Below, piece by piece: positions 1 to 7,400 of a stretch of DNA of 15,583 nt. The notes under the pieces are model-generated. The model was given only the letters and a program-made list of their open reading frames with translations. It made no database searches and was not told the origin of the DNA. The stretch's first letter is position 1, and the number at the start of each line of letters is the position of its first letter. The stretch is from DATEDA01 sp050741515 (lineage in GTDB: Bacteria > Pseudomonadota > Gammaproteobacteria > Burkholderiales > SG8-39), in assembly GCA_050741515.1 (NCBI GenBank), contig JBOIFD010000045.1:1-15583 (forward strand), given 5' to 3'. The translations under genes and the position numbers were made by a program.

Positions 1-594
1 GAAGTGCGCCTTGATGCCCGAGACACCTGCGAACGCGCTCGGGATGCGGATCGAGCCGCCGCCGTCGGTGCCGACCGCGAGCTGGCCCATCCCCGCCGCG
101 AGCTGGGCGGCGGCGCCGCCGCTCGAGCCGCCGGGCGTGCGCTCGAGATTCCAGGGATTGCGCGTGATGCCGGTGAGCGGGCTGTCGGTCACGCCTTTCC
201 AGCCGTACTCGGGCGTGCACGTCTTGCCGAGCAGCACGGCGCCGCTTTCGCGCAGGCGCGCCGTGGCGGGCGCGTCGTCCGCCCACGGCCCCGACGGATC
301 GATCGCCTTCGAGCCGCGCAGCGTCGGCCACCCTTTGGCGAGGACGAGATCCTTGATCGAAACGGGCACGCCGTCGAGCGGCCCAGCCGGCGCGCCGTTC
401 ATCCAGCGCGCCTCGGAGGCGCGCGCCGCGGCCAGCGCGCCTTCCTCGTCGACGAGGCAGTAGGCGTTGAGCTTCGGGTTGAGCGCACGGATCCGATCGA
501 GGACCGCGCGCGTGACCTCGACCGGCGAGAGCTGACGGGCGCGGTAGCGCGCGACGAGCTCGGTCGCCGGCAGGAAGCAGAGCTCGAGGCTCAA
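1..594 (-). CDS. Amidase-signature hydrolase, N-terminal part (runs off left edge)
   Basis: The 198 visible residues form the N-terminal half of an amidase-signature (AS) enzyme, a family that hydrolyses amide C-N bonds in the cytoplasm (usual length about 450-500 residues). The Ser-cisSer-Lys triad is visible: Lys81 in the SIKD motif, Ser157/Ser158 in GGSSGG, and nucleophile Ser181 in GTDGGGSIR. The spacing of 24 residues between Ser157 and Ser181 is the same as in fatty acid amide hydrolase. The start chosen is a TTG at 592-594 that overlaps the TGA stop of the upstream RidA-like gene (sequence TTGA), with GGAAG a few bases upstream; no other start codon precedes the conserved helix LPATELVARYR. 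This implies translational coupling. The substrate cannot be told: candidates include simple amides, or the family may be GatA-like, although no gatB or gatC is visible. The family call is firm; the start and substrate are less so. Confidence 0.93.
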   Translation of the reverse strand, partial: MSLELCFLPATELVARYRARQLSPVEVTRAVLDRIRALNPKLNAYCLVDEEGALAAARASEARWMNGAPAGPLDGVPVSIKDLVLAKGWPTLRGSKAIDPSGPWADDAPATARLRESGAVLLGKTCTPEYGWKGVTDSPLTGITRNPWNLERTPGGSSGGAAAQLAAGMGQLAVGTDGGGSIRIPSAFAGVSGIKAHF

Positions 595-1043
595 CGCTTC
601 TTCCGCTTCGCGGCCCGCTTCTTCGCGGCCGGCCGCTTGGCCACGGCCTTCGGCGCCGGCGCCGCCTTGGCCGCCACCGCCTCGACCTCGACCAGCCACT
701 CCGGCCTCACGAGCGAACGGATCACGAGCCCGGTCGAGGCCGGCCGATGCCCGGCGAGGAACTTCGCGCGCGTCGCGGCGTACTTGGGGAAGTCCTCGAG
801 GTTCACGAGGAACTGCGTGATCTTGACGAGGTCGGTCACTTTCATCCCCGCGGCGGCGAGGATCGCGACGATGTTCTGCCACGCGACCTCGGTCTGCGCC
901 TCGACGGTCGGCGGCACGCTGCCGTCCTTCCGGATTCCGACCTGGCCGGCGATGTAGAGCCAGCGCGCGTTCGGCGGCATCTCGACGCCGTGGCTGTAAG
1001 TGCCGATCGGGTCGGCGATGGTCGGCGGGTTGTGGATCTTCAT
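591..1043 (-). CDS. RidA-like (YjgF/YER057c/UK114) protein with basic C-terminal tail
   Basis: This 150-residue protein has a RidA-fold core over residues 1-124 (IAGQVG at 31-36, VKITQFLVN at 73-81, VEVEAVA at 118-124). Rid proteins form trimers; the RidA subgroup hydrolyses reactive 2-aminoacrylate and other enamine/imine intermediates using an arginine (Arg105 in the enteric protein) that binds the substrate carboxylate. Here the equivalent position, in HRPAST, is Ser103, so this looks like one of the Rid subfamilies lacking that arginine, and imine deaminase activity should not be assumed. Residues 125-150 are an Ala/Pro/Lys/Arg tail with twelve basic residues, absent from ordinary RidA proteins (about 125-130 residues). 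The ATG is preceded by GGAGGAG at six bases. The gene overlaps the amidase start, suggesting an operon acting on an amide- or imine-containing compound (inference). Confidence 0.93.
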   Translation of the reverse strand: MKIHNPPTIADPIGTYSHGVEMPPNARWLYIAGQVGIRKDGSVPPTVEAQTEVAWQNIVAILAAAGMKVTDLVKITQFLVNLEDFPKYAATRAKFLAGHRPASTGLVIRSLVRPEWLVEVEAVAAKAAPAPKAVAKRPAAKKRAAKRKKR

Positions 1044-1064
1044 TGCGGACTCCTCCGGCGGGAA

Positions 1065-1085
1065 GGCTGGGATCTTATCCCAGCC
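1065..1085. promoter_or_regulatory. Perfect 9-3-9 inverted repeat in divergent intergenic region
   Basis: The arms are GGCTGGGAT and ATCCCAGCC around a CTT spacer. The element lies between the leftward RidA-like gene (starts 1043) and the rightward ThDP enzyme gene (starts 1128), 22 bases upstream of the first ATG. It has the size and symmetry expected of an operator for a dimeric regulator. A weak -10-like TATGAT (1099-1104) would place it over the -35 region of the rightward promoter, but no convincing -35 box is present. No regulator gene is visible in the window. Confidence 0.5.
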
Positions 1086-1104
1086 CGCGCGACGCCTGTA
1101 TGAT

Positions 1105-1124
1105 CGTGCCTCCCGGGAGGCACG
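1105..1124. promoter_or_regulatory. Perfect 20-bp palindrome containing the ThDP gene's ribosome binding site
   Basis: The sequence CGTGCCTCCCGGGAGGCACG equals its own reverse complement. Its right half supplies the Shine-Dalgarno sequence GGGAGG (1115-1120), seven bases from the ATG at 1128. As DNA it could be a dimer binding site. In mRNA it could fold into a hairpin of about eight pairs with a CCGG loop, hiding the ribosome binding site. Which of these applies cannot be decided from sequence. Confidence 0.5.
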
Positions 1125-1127
1125 TGA

Positions 1128-2864
1128 ATGGACCAGTCGCCGCAGGTCAAGCTGAACGCCACCGCCCACTACTTCCTCGAGGGGCTGAACGAGCTCGGGA
1201 TCGAGTATCTCTTCTGCAACCTGGGCACCGACCACGCGCCGCTCGTCGAAGAGATGGCCCGCTGGCGCAAGCACGGCCGCCGTCTCCCGCAGACGATCCT
1301 GTGCCCGCACGAGAACGTGGCGATCCACATGGCGGCGGGCTACGCCATGGCGACGGGCCGCGGCCAGGGGGTCATGGTGCACGTGGACGTCGGCACGGCG
1401 AACTCGGCCGTCGGGATCCACAACCTCGCTCGGGCGCGCACGCCGGCGCTCGTCATGGCGGGCCGGGCGCCGTTCACCTTCCGCGGCGAGCTCACCGGCT
1501 CGCGCGACACCTACGTCCACTTCGTCCAGGAGCCGTTCGACCAGGCGGGGATCGTGCGGCCGTACGTGAAGTGGGAATACAGCCTGCCGTCGGGGGTGGT
1601 CGCCAAGGAGGTGCTGCGGCGCGCGCATTCGGTGATGCAGACCGATCCGCGGGGCCCCGTGTACCTGATGCTGCCGCGCGAAACGCTCGCCGAGACCTGG
1701 CCGGAGAACGCGGTCCGCGCGTTTCCGGCCGAGCGGTTCGGGCCGACCGCGGCGGGTGGCGCCGATCCCGACACGATCGGCGCGCTTGCCGACCGGCTGC
1801 TCGCGGCGAAGAGCCCGATCCTGGTGACCGCGTACGCGGGGCGGAACGTTGCAACCCCGCCGCTCCTGGACGAGCTCGCGCGGCTCGCGGGCATCCGGGT
1901 GTTCGAGTTCAACCCGCTCTACCTCTGCATTCCGCACGACTCGCCGTGCTTCGCGGGCCACCTGCCCGGGAAGCACGTGGCCGAAGCCGACGTCGGGCTT
2001 CTCGTCGACGTGGACGTGCCGTGGATTCCCAAGGACACGCCGGACAACCCGGCGACCTTCTGGGCGCAGATCGACGTCGATGCCGTCAAGCAGTCGCTCC
2101 CGATGTGGGGGTTCGCGGCGAACTTGCGCATCCAGGGCGATAGCTGCCGCATCCTCGGGCAGGTCGTCGAGGCGCTCGAGGCAAAGGCGACTGCGGCTCA
2201 TCGGGCCGCCGCGTCGCAGCGCGTCGCGGCGTTCGCCACCGCGCATGCCGCCCGGATGGCCGGCATCGCGAGGGCCGCTGCGGACAAGGGGGCGAGCGGG
2301 CGGATCAACCCCCAGTACCTGTGCGCCGAGATCGGCCGGGCGATCGATCCGGACGACATCGTGGTGAACGAGGCGATCCGCAACACGCTCGCGGTGTTCC
2401 ACCAGATCCCGCGCTCGAAGCCCGGCACGGTGATCGGGCTTGCCGGCGGCGGGCTCGGGTTCTCCGGCGGTACGGCGCTCGGCGTCAAGCTGGCGCGGCC
2501 CGACCGGACGGTGGTGCAGATCTGCGGCGACGGCAGCTTCTACTTCTGCAACCCCGCTTCCGTCTACGCGGTGGCGAAGCAATACGGCCTGCCGATCTTC
2601 ACCGTCGTGCTCGACAACGGCGGCTGGGCGGCGGTGAAGGAGGCGACGCTGCGCGTCTATCCGGACGGCGACGCGAAAGCGGCGGGCGACTACGCGGCGC
2701 TCCTTTCGCCGGAGATGAACTTCGCGCAGCTCGCCGCGGCGGCCGGCGCGCACGGGGAGCTCGTGACCGATCCCGACGCCGTTCCGGCCGCGATCCAGCG
2801 GTGCCTCGCGGCGGTGCGCAGCGGCCGGGCGGCGGTGCTGCACGCCCGGGTGACGCCGCTGTGA
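1128..2864 (+). CDS. Thiamine-diphosphate-dependent enzyme (acetolactate synthase-like)
   Basis: This 578-residue protein has the three-domain layout of the acetolactate synthase / pyruvate oxidase / benzoylformate decarboxylase superfamily. These enzymes use ThDP and Mg2+ to decarboxylate or ligate 2-oxo acids. The N-terminal Pyr domain (about 8-185) carries the cofactor-activating glutamate Glu62 in CPHENVAIHMAAGYA. A middle domain spans about 195-345. The C-terminal PP domain has the ThDP motif GDG at 467-469, with the metal ligand Asn497 in LDNGG. Length fits the family. It starts at ATG 1128 after GGGAGG, which sits inside a palindrome. It is divergent from the RidA-like/amidase pair. 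No small regulatory subunit (ilvN type) lies nearby, and the family is too broad to name a substrate; biosynthetic acetolactate synthase is not supported. Confidence 0.93.
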   Translation: MDQSPQVKLNATAHYFLEGLNELGIEYLFCNLGTDHAPLVEEMARWRKHGRRLPQTILCPHENVAIHMAAGYAMATGRGQGVMVHVDVGTANSAVGIHNLARARTPALVMAGRAPFTFRGELTGSRDTYVHFVQEPFDQAGIVRPYVKWEYSLPSGVVAKEVLRRAHSVMQTDPRGPVYLMLPRETLAETWPENAVRAFPAERFGPTAAGGADPDTIGALADRLLAAKSPILVTAYAGRNVATPPLLDELARLAGIRVFEFNPLYLCIPHDSPCFAGHLPGKHVAEADVGLLVDVDVPWIPKDTPDNPATFWAQIDVDAVKQSLPMWGFAANLRIQGDSCRILGQVVEALEAKATAAHRAAASQRVAAFATAHAARMAGIARAAADKGASGRINPQYLCAEIGRAIDPDDIVVNEAIRNTLAVFHQIPRSKPGTVIGLAGGGLGFSGGTALGVKLARPDRTVVQICGDGSFYFCNPASVYAVAKQYGLPIFTVVLDNGGWAAVKEATLRVYPDGDAKAAGDYAALLSPEMNFAQLAAAAGAHGELVTDPDAVPAAIQRCLAAVRSGRAAVLHARVTPL

Positions 2865-2867
2865 CGG

Positions 2868-4316
2868 CTATTCCGATCCCAGCACCCGGTCGCTGAAGGC
2901 GTTGCGGAAGACGCCGGCGGGATCGGTCGTCCGGCGGATTCGCTTGAACGTCTCCAGCCCCGGATACATCCGGGCGGTCTCGGCCGCTCCCAGGGGGTAA
3001 TGCTTGCCCCAGTGGAGCCGTGCGCCGAACAGCGAGAACATGGCGCGCGCGAACCAGGAGCAGAGGCCATAGAAGGGCTTGCGGTTCGCCGGCGCCGCGT
3101 ACGTGAAGAGCGAGAACGAGAACCAGGGCTCCGCGGAGGAACTGGCCATCGAGATAAGCGCGTCCTCGGGGAGAACCCGCCGGAACAGCATCGGGTAGTG
3201 GTGCACGTAGCTGCCGCGACCCGCGATCAGCGCGTCGTACAGGCCGGCCGCGCGGAGCTTGCCCTCGAGCGCCGCGGGAACGGACGCTGCATCGCCGGCG
3301 AAGATCCCGATCGCGCTCCGCGAGAGCGCCGCAGCTTCCACCACTGCCGACTCGGGAACGAACAGCTCCATTTCCTCGTGGCGGAAGAGATCGTGCCGCA
3401 TGGTCAGCACGTGCTCTGCGTCGTCGACCCGCGGCACGTTCGTGAGGAGCAGGTAGGGCAAGGCCTTCAGCAGCGCCTTCACCGCCGAACTCCCGAGGAC
3501 GATGCTGGCCTTCAGGAACAGGTGCGCCAGCACGTCGACGCCGACGAGGTTGAAGACGCGGGCGAACCGCGCCCTGAGCCAGCCGCCGCCGTCGGCGGCC
3601 GCCGGAGCCGCGTGGCGTTCCCAGGCGATGATCTTCCAGCCGTACGGAACGAGAGCGAACTGCGTCAGGGGATGATCCCGATACAACCGCAGGGCGTCCT
3701 CGACGCGGCCGAATCGCCGGACGGTTTCGGCGACGCGGTACTTGGGCACGGTCGCGAGCTCGACCGACAGGATCACCCCCATGCAGCCCAGGCTGCAGCG
3801 CGCGGCCTTGAGCTCGTCGCCGCCGCGGTACTCGAGCACCCGCGGTTTGCCGGTGGCGTCGTAGGCCGCGAGCCGCACGGCCGTGACGAAGTGCGAGAGG
3901 CTCGGTTTCCCCGACCCGTGGGTCCCCGTGGAGATCGCACCGGAGACGGTCTGACGCTTGATCGCGCCCAGGGTCGGCAGCGTGCGATCCGTGGCGGCGT
4001 GCAGACGATCCAGCAGGTGTTGGAGCGTGCCGCCGGCGCCCGCCCGCACGAACGTCTCGCCGTTCGCCGTGACCGGCTGCACCTCGTCGAACCGGCTCAT
4101 GTCGAGCGTCAGGCCCGACCCGACCGCGATGTCGCTCCACGAGTGCAGCGAACCGATCGCGCGGACGCGCTCCGACCGGCGCTGCGCGAGGATGTCCAGC
4201 ACTTCCTGCTCGTCGCGCGGGCGGTAGAGGCGGGCATCCCACTCCCGGTTGCCGCCGAAGTTCACCAGGCTCCGCCGCTCGCCTGCGTCCTGCTCAAGCT
4301 CCGCTGCCGATGGCAA
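2868..4316 (-). CDS. FAD-binding oxidoreductase, D-arabinono-1,4-lactone oxidase / gulonolactone oxidase type
   Basis: This 482-residue protein belongs to the vanillyl-alcohol-oxidase flavoprotein superfamily. The N-terminal FAD-binding domain has RAIGSLHSWSDIA (52-64), where His58 matches the histidine that carries covalent FAD in aldonolactone oxidases. It also has TVSGAISTGTHGSG (123-136). The C-terminal ALO domain ends with the typical HWGKHYPL (435-442) and the DPAGVFRNAF segment. Relatives oxidise aldonolactones or sugar alcohols with oxygen or another acceptor. There is no signal peptide, so it is probably cytosolic. The start is TTG at 4314-4316, chosen because AGGAGG lies about six bases upstream; a GTG at codon 18 is the alternative. 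Its stop is three bases from that of the convergent ThDP gene. The substrate is not known. Confidence 0.93.
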   Translation of the reverse strand: MPSAAELEQDAGERRSLVNFGGNREWDARLYRPRDEQEVLDILAQRRSERVRAIGSLHSWSDIAVGSGLTLDMSRFDEVQPVTANGETFVRAGAGGTLQHLLDRLHAATDRTLPTLGAIKRQTVSGAISTGTHGSGKPSLSHFVTAVRLAAYDATGKPRVLEYRGGDELKAARCSLGCMGVILSVELATVPKYRVAETVRRFGRVEDALRLYRDHPLTQFALVPYGWKIIAWERHAAPAAADGGGWLRARFARVFNLVGVDVLAHLFLKASIVLGSSAVKALLKALPYLLLTNVPRVDDAEHVLTMRHDLFRHEEMELFVPESAVVEAAALSRSAIGIFAGDAASVPAALEGKLRAAGLYDALIAGRGSYVHHYPMLFRRVLPEDALISMASSSAEPWFSFSLFTYAAPANRKPFYGLCSWFARAMFSLFGARLHWGKHYPLGAAETARMYPGLETFKRIRRTTDPAGVFRNAFSDRVLGSE

Positions 4317-4347
4317 TGCCGCCTCCTCGCAAGCCGAGGAGCATAGA

Positions 4348-4380
4348 GGCGCCCACCGGGCGCCGCAAGGCGGCGCCCGG
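4348..4380. promoter_or_regulatory. Overlapping, mutually exclusive GC-rich inverted repeats in divergent gap
   Basis: Three arms follow one another. GGCGCCC (4348-4354) pairs with GGGCGCC (4358-4364) across ACC. The larger perfect 11-bp repeat pairs CCGGGCGCCGC (4356-4366) with GCGGCGCCCGG (4370-4380) across AAG. Because the middle arm is shared, only one hairpin can form at a time. The element sits in the 148-base gap between the leftward FAD oxidoreductase and the rightward cyclase, about 85 bases before the cyclase start. No U-run follows on either strand, so it is not an ordinary intrinsic terminator. It could be an operator or leader structure. Confidence 0.45.
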
Positions 4381-4425
4381 AAGACCGGCAGCGACCGGTG
4401 TACGGCCCGGCGCGTTCCACGCGTT

Positions 4426-4446
4426 ATGATGGGGCGGTCTTTTTAG
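4426..4446 (+). other. Six-codon upstream reading frame in cyclase leader
   Basis: The codons ATG ATG GGG CGG TCT TTT TAG encode MMGRSF and end 18 bases before the GTG start of the cyclase gene, in the same frame. The stop rules out the upstream ATGs as starts for the cyclase. There is no clear ribosome binding site before it, so translation is uncertain. Confidence 0.2.
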
Positions 4447-4464
4447 GGGAGTGGGGACGCCGGC

Positions 4465-7400
4465 GTGGAGTGCCCGCGGTGTCAGGCAGCAAATCGCGCC
4501 GGTCGTCGCTTCTGCACCAGGTGCGGAGCGCCCCTGGCCGTCGCGTGCCCCGCGTGCGGTGCCGTCAACGAGCCCGGTGAGGACTTTTGCGGTGGCTGCG
4601 GCAAGGCGCTCGCCGACGACCGGCTCCCACCCGCCCGGAGGCCCGAATCCCCGGATCCCGAGCGCCGTCAGTTGACGGTGATGTTTTGCGACCTGGTGGG
4701 CTCGACGGCGTTGTCGCGCGAGCTCGACCCCGAGGACCTGCGCGAGGTCATCCGCAGCTACCAGAAATGCGCCAGCCAGGTGGTTGCGCGCTACGAGGGT
4801 TTCGTCTGCCGGTACATGGGCGACGGCATCCTCGTGTACTTCGGGTACCCGCACGCGCATGAGGACGACGCCGCGCGCGCCATCCATGCCGGCCTCGAGC
4901 TCGTGGAGGCATTGGATCGGCTCGGCGCGCGACCGGACCGGGAGCTGGGCGTGCGACTCGGCGTGCGGATCGGCGTCGCGACCGGCCTCGTGGTCGTCGG
5001 CGACCTGATCGGGGAAGGCGCCGCGGCGGAGACCGTGGCGATGGGCGAGACGCCGAACCTGGCCGCGCGGCTCGAGGCTCTCGCCGAACCGGGCAGCGTC
5101 GTGGTTGCCCCGAGCACCCGCGACCTGGCGGGTGGCCGCTTCGAGTACGCGGATCTGGGCGCCCACGAGCTGAAGGGCTTTTCCGGGCCGGTCCGCGCCT
5201 GGCGCGTGCTCCGCACGAGCGAGGCGGAGAGCCGCTTCGACGCCGCGCGACGCCGCCGGTTGACGCCGCTCGTCGGGCGCGAGGGCGAGATCGACCTCTT
5301 GCTCGGGCGCTGGGAGCGTGCCCGAGCGGGCGACGGCCGGGTGGTGCTGCTAGCGGGCGAAGCCGGCGTCGGCAAGTCGCGGGTCGCCGAGGCGCTGGGC
5401 GAGCGGATCGCCGGCGAGCGGCATTTCCGACTCCGCTTTCAGTGCTCCCCCTATCACGGGAACAGCGCGCTCTATCCCTTCATTCAGCAGCTCGAACGCG
5501 CCGCCGATCTCGCGCGCGGCGACACCGCCGAGCAGAAGCTGGACAAGCTGGAGGCGCTGTTGGGCGGGTCCGTGCCGCAGGTCGGCGAGATGGCCGCACT
5601 GTTCGCCGCGCTGCTGTCGGTCCCCGCGAGCGGCCGGTACCCGCCGCTGCAGATGGCCCCGCCGCAGCAGAAGGAGCGGACGCTCGTCGCGCTGCTCGAC
5701 CGGCTCCGCGGGCTCGCCGCGCAGGGGCCGGTGTTCATGCTGCTCGAGGACGCTCACTGGATCGATCCGACCTCCACGGAGTTTCTCGGCCTGCTCGCCC
5801 GCCACGCTCGGGGGATCCCGGTTCTGGCGCTGATCACCTCTCGCTCCGCGGCCGACTATCCCTGGCTCGGGCTGGAGCACGTGAGCGCGCTGCAGCTGGA
5901 ACGGCTGGACCGCCGGCAGTCCGCGACCATGGTGGATCGGCTCCTCGAGGGCCGGGCGTTTCCCGCCGAGCTGGTGGACGAGATCGTGGCCAGGACCGAT
6001 GGCGTCCCGCTGTTCATCGAGGAGCTGACCCAGACGCTCGCGACATCCGAGCCGGCCCGCCGGGGCGCGGGTGCGACGCACGTCCTTGCATCGGAGATCC
6101 CGTCGACCCTTCAGGATTCCCTGATGGCCCGCCTGGACCAGCTGGGGCCGGCCAAGGAGGTGGCGCAGATGGGCGCGGTCATCGGGCGCGAGTTCTCGCG
6201 CGACCTGGTCGCCGCGCTGTCGCCCCTGGACGCCGACGAGCTACGCGACGCCCTCGGCAAGCTCAGTTCGTCGGGGGTCGTATTCGATCGCGGCGCGCTG
6301 CCGGGGGCGGCATTCACGTTCAAGCACGCGCTCGTGCAGGACGCCGCGTACGCCAGCCTGCTGCGGAGCAAGCGGCAGGAGCTGCATTCCCGCATCGCCG
6401 AGACGCTCGAGGGCAGCTACCCGGAGCGGGTTCGCATCGAACCGGAGGTCGTCGCCCACCACTACACCCAGGCCGGCCGACCCTTGCACGCCGCCCGGTA
6501 CTGGGCGGCGGCCGCGCAGCGCGCCCTCGATCGGTCGGCCAACCTGGAAACCCTGGGTCACGCCACCCGGGGTCTCGATCTGCTTGCGAGCGCCGCCGGG
6601 GCCCCGGACCGGGACCGCCTGGAGCTCGGCCTCGAGATCCTTCGCGGCGCCGCCTATCGCGCCGTCAAGGGATTCGCATCGTCGGAGGTCGAGCGAAGCT
6701 TCCTCCGCGCGCGCGAGCTCGCGGAACGGCTCGACGACATCCCGCGGCTGATCGACGCGCGGCGAGGCCTGTTCTCGTGCTACTACGCGCGTGGCGCGCT
6801 GGCCCTCGCCCGGGAACAGGGACAGCAGGTGGCCGCGCTGGGGAACCGAATGGACGACTCCGGCTCGCGCATGCTGGGCCACTGGATGCTGGGATGCGTC
6901 ACGTTCTGGCAGGGCGAGTTTCCGACCGCCCGTCGCGAGCTCGAGAAGGCGTTCTCGCTTTACGATCCGCTCCAGCAACGCGCGAACACGCTCGCGCTGC
7001 AGATCGATCCGGGCGTCAACGCGTTGCTCCATCTCAGCTGGGCGCTGTGGATCCTGGGGCATCCGGACCAGGCCGTCCAGACGAGCGAGAAGGCCATCGC
7101 CACCGCGCGTCAGCTGGCGCAGCCGTTCGCGCTTTCGATGGCGCTGTTCTTCGCCTGCGCGACGCGCGCGTGCTGCGGCGAGCAGGCGCCGGTCAGGCGG
7201 CTCCTGGACGAGCTGAAAGGGCTCGCCGCCGAGCATGGTCTCGGATACATGGGCAGCGTCGCGCGCGTTCTGGAGGCGCAGGAGCTGATCGCGCACGACC
7301 AGTGCGTTGCGGGTCTCGAGCAGATCGGTCGCGCATTCTCCGAGTTCCAGGCCCAGGAGGCCGGGGTCGGCCTGCCATGGGCGATGTCGATCTCGGCGAC

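Noticed and set aside
1..594. Assignment of the amidase as GatA
   Set aside because: The amidase signature is shared by many hydrolases, no gatB or gatC is adjacent, and the partner gene is RidA-like.
591..2843. A long minus-strand frame through the ThDP enzyme, ending as the RidA-like gene
   Set aside because: Only the part from 1043 down matches a protein family; upstream it is arginine-rich antisense of the ThDP enzyme, and the RidA-like start has a strong ribosome binding site.
1128..2864. Assignment of the ThDP enzyme as the biosynthetic acetolactate synthase large subunit (ilvB)
   Set aside because: No regulatory subunit or branched-chain biosynthesis gene is nearby, and several positions, such as the GTDHAPL stretch after the first helix, differ from that enzyme.
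4425..4430. TATGAT as a -10 box for the cyclase gene
   Set aside because: There is no acceptable -35 hexamer 16-18 bases upstream and no TG extension, so it is not listed as a promoter.
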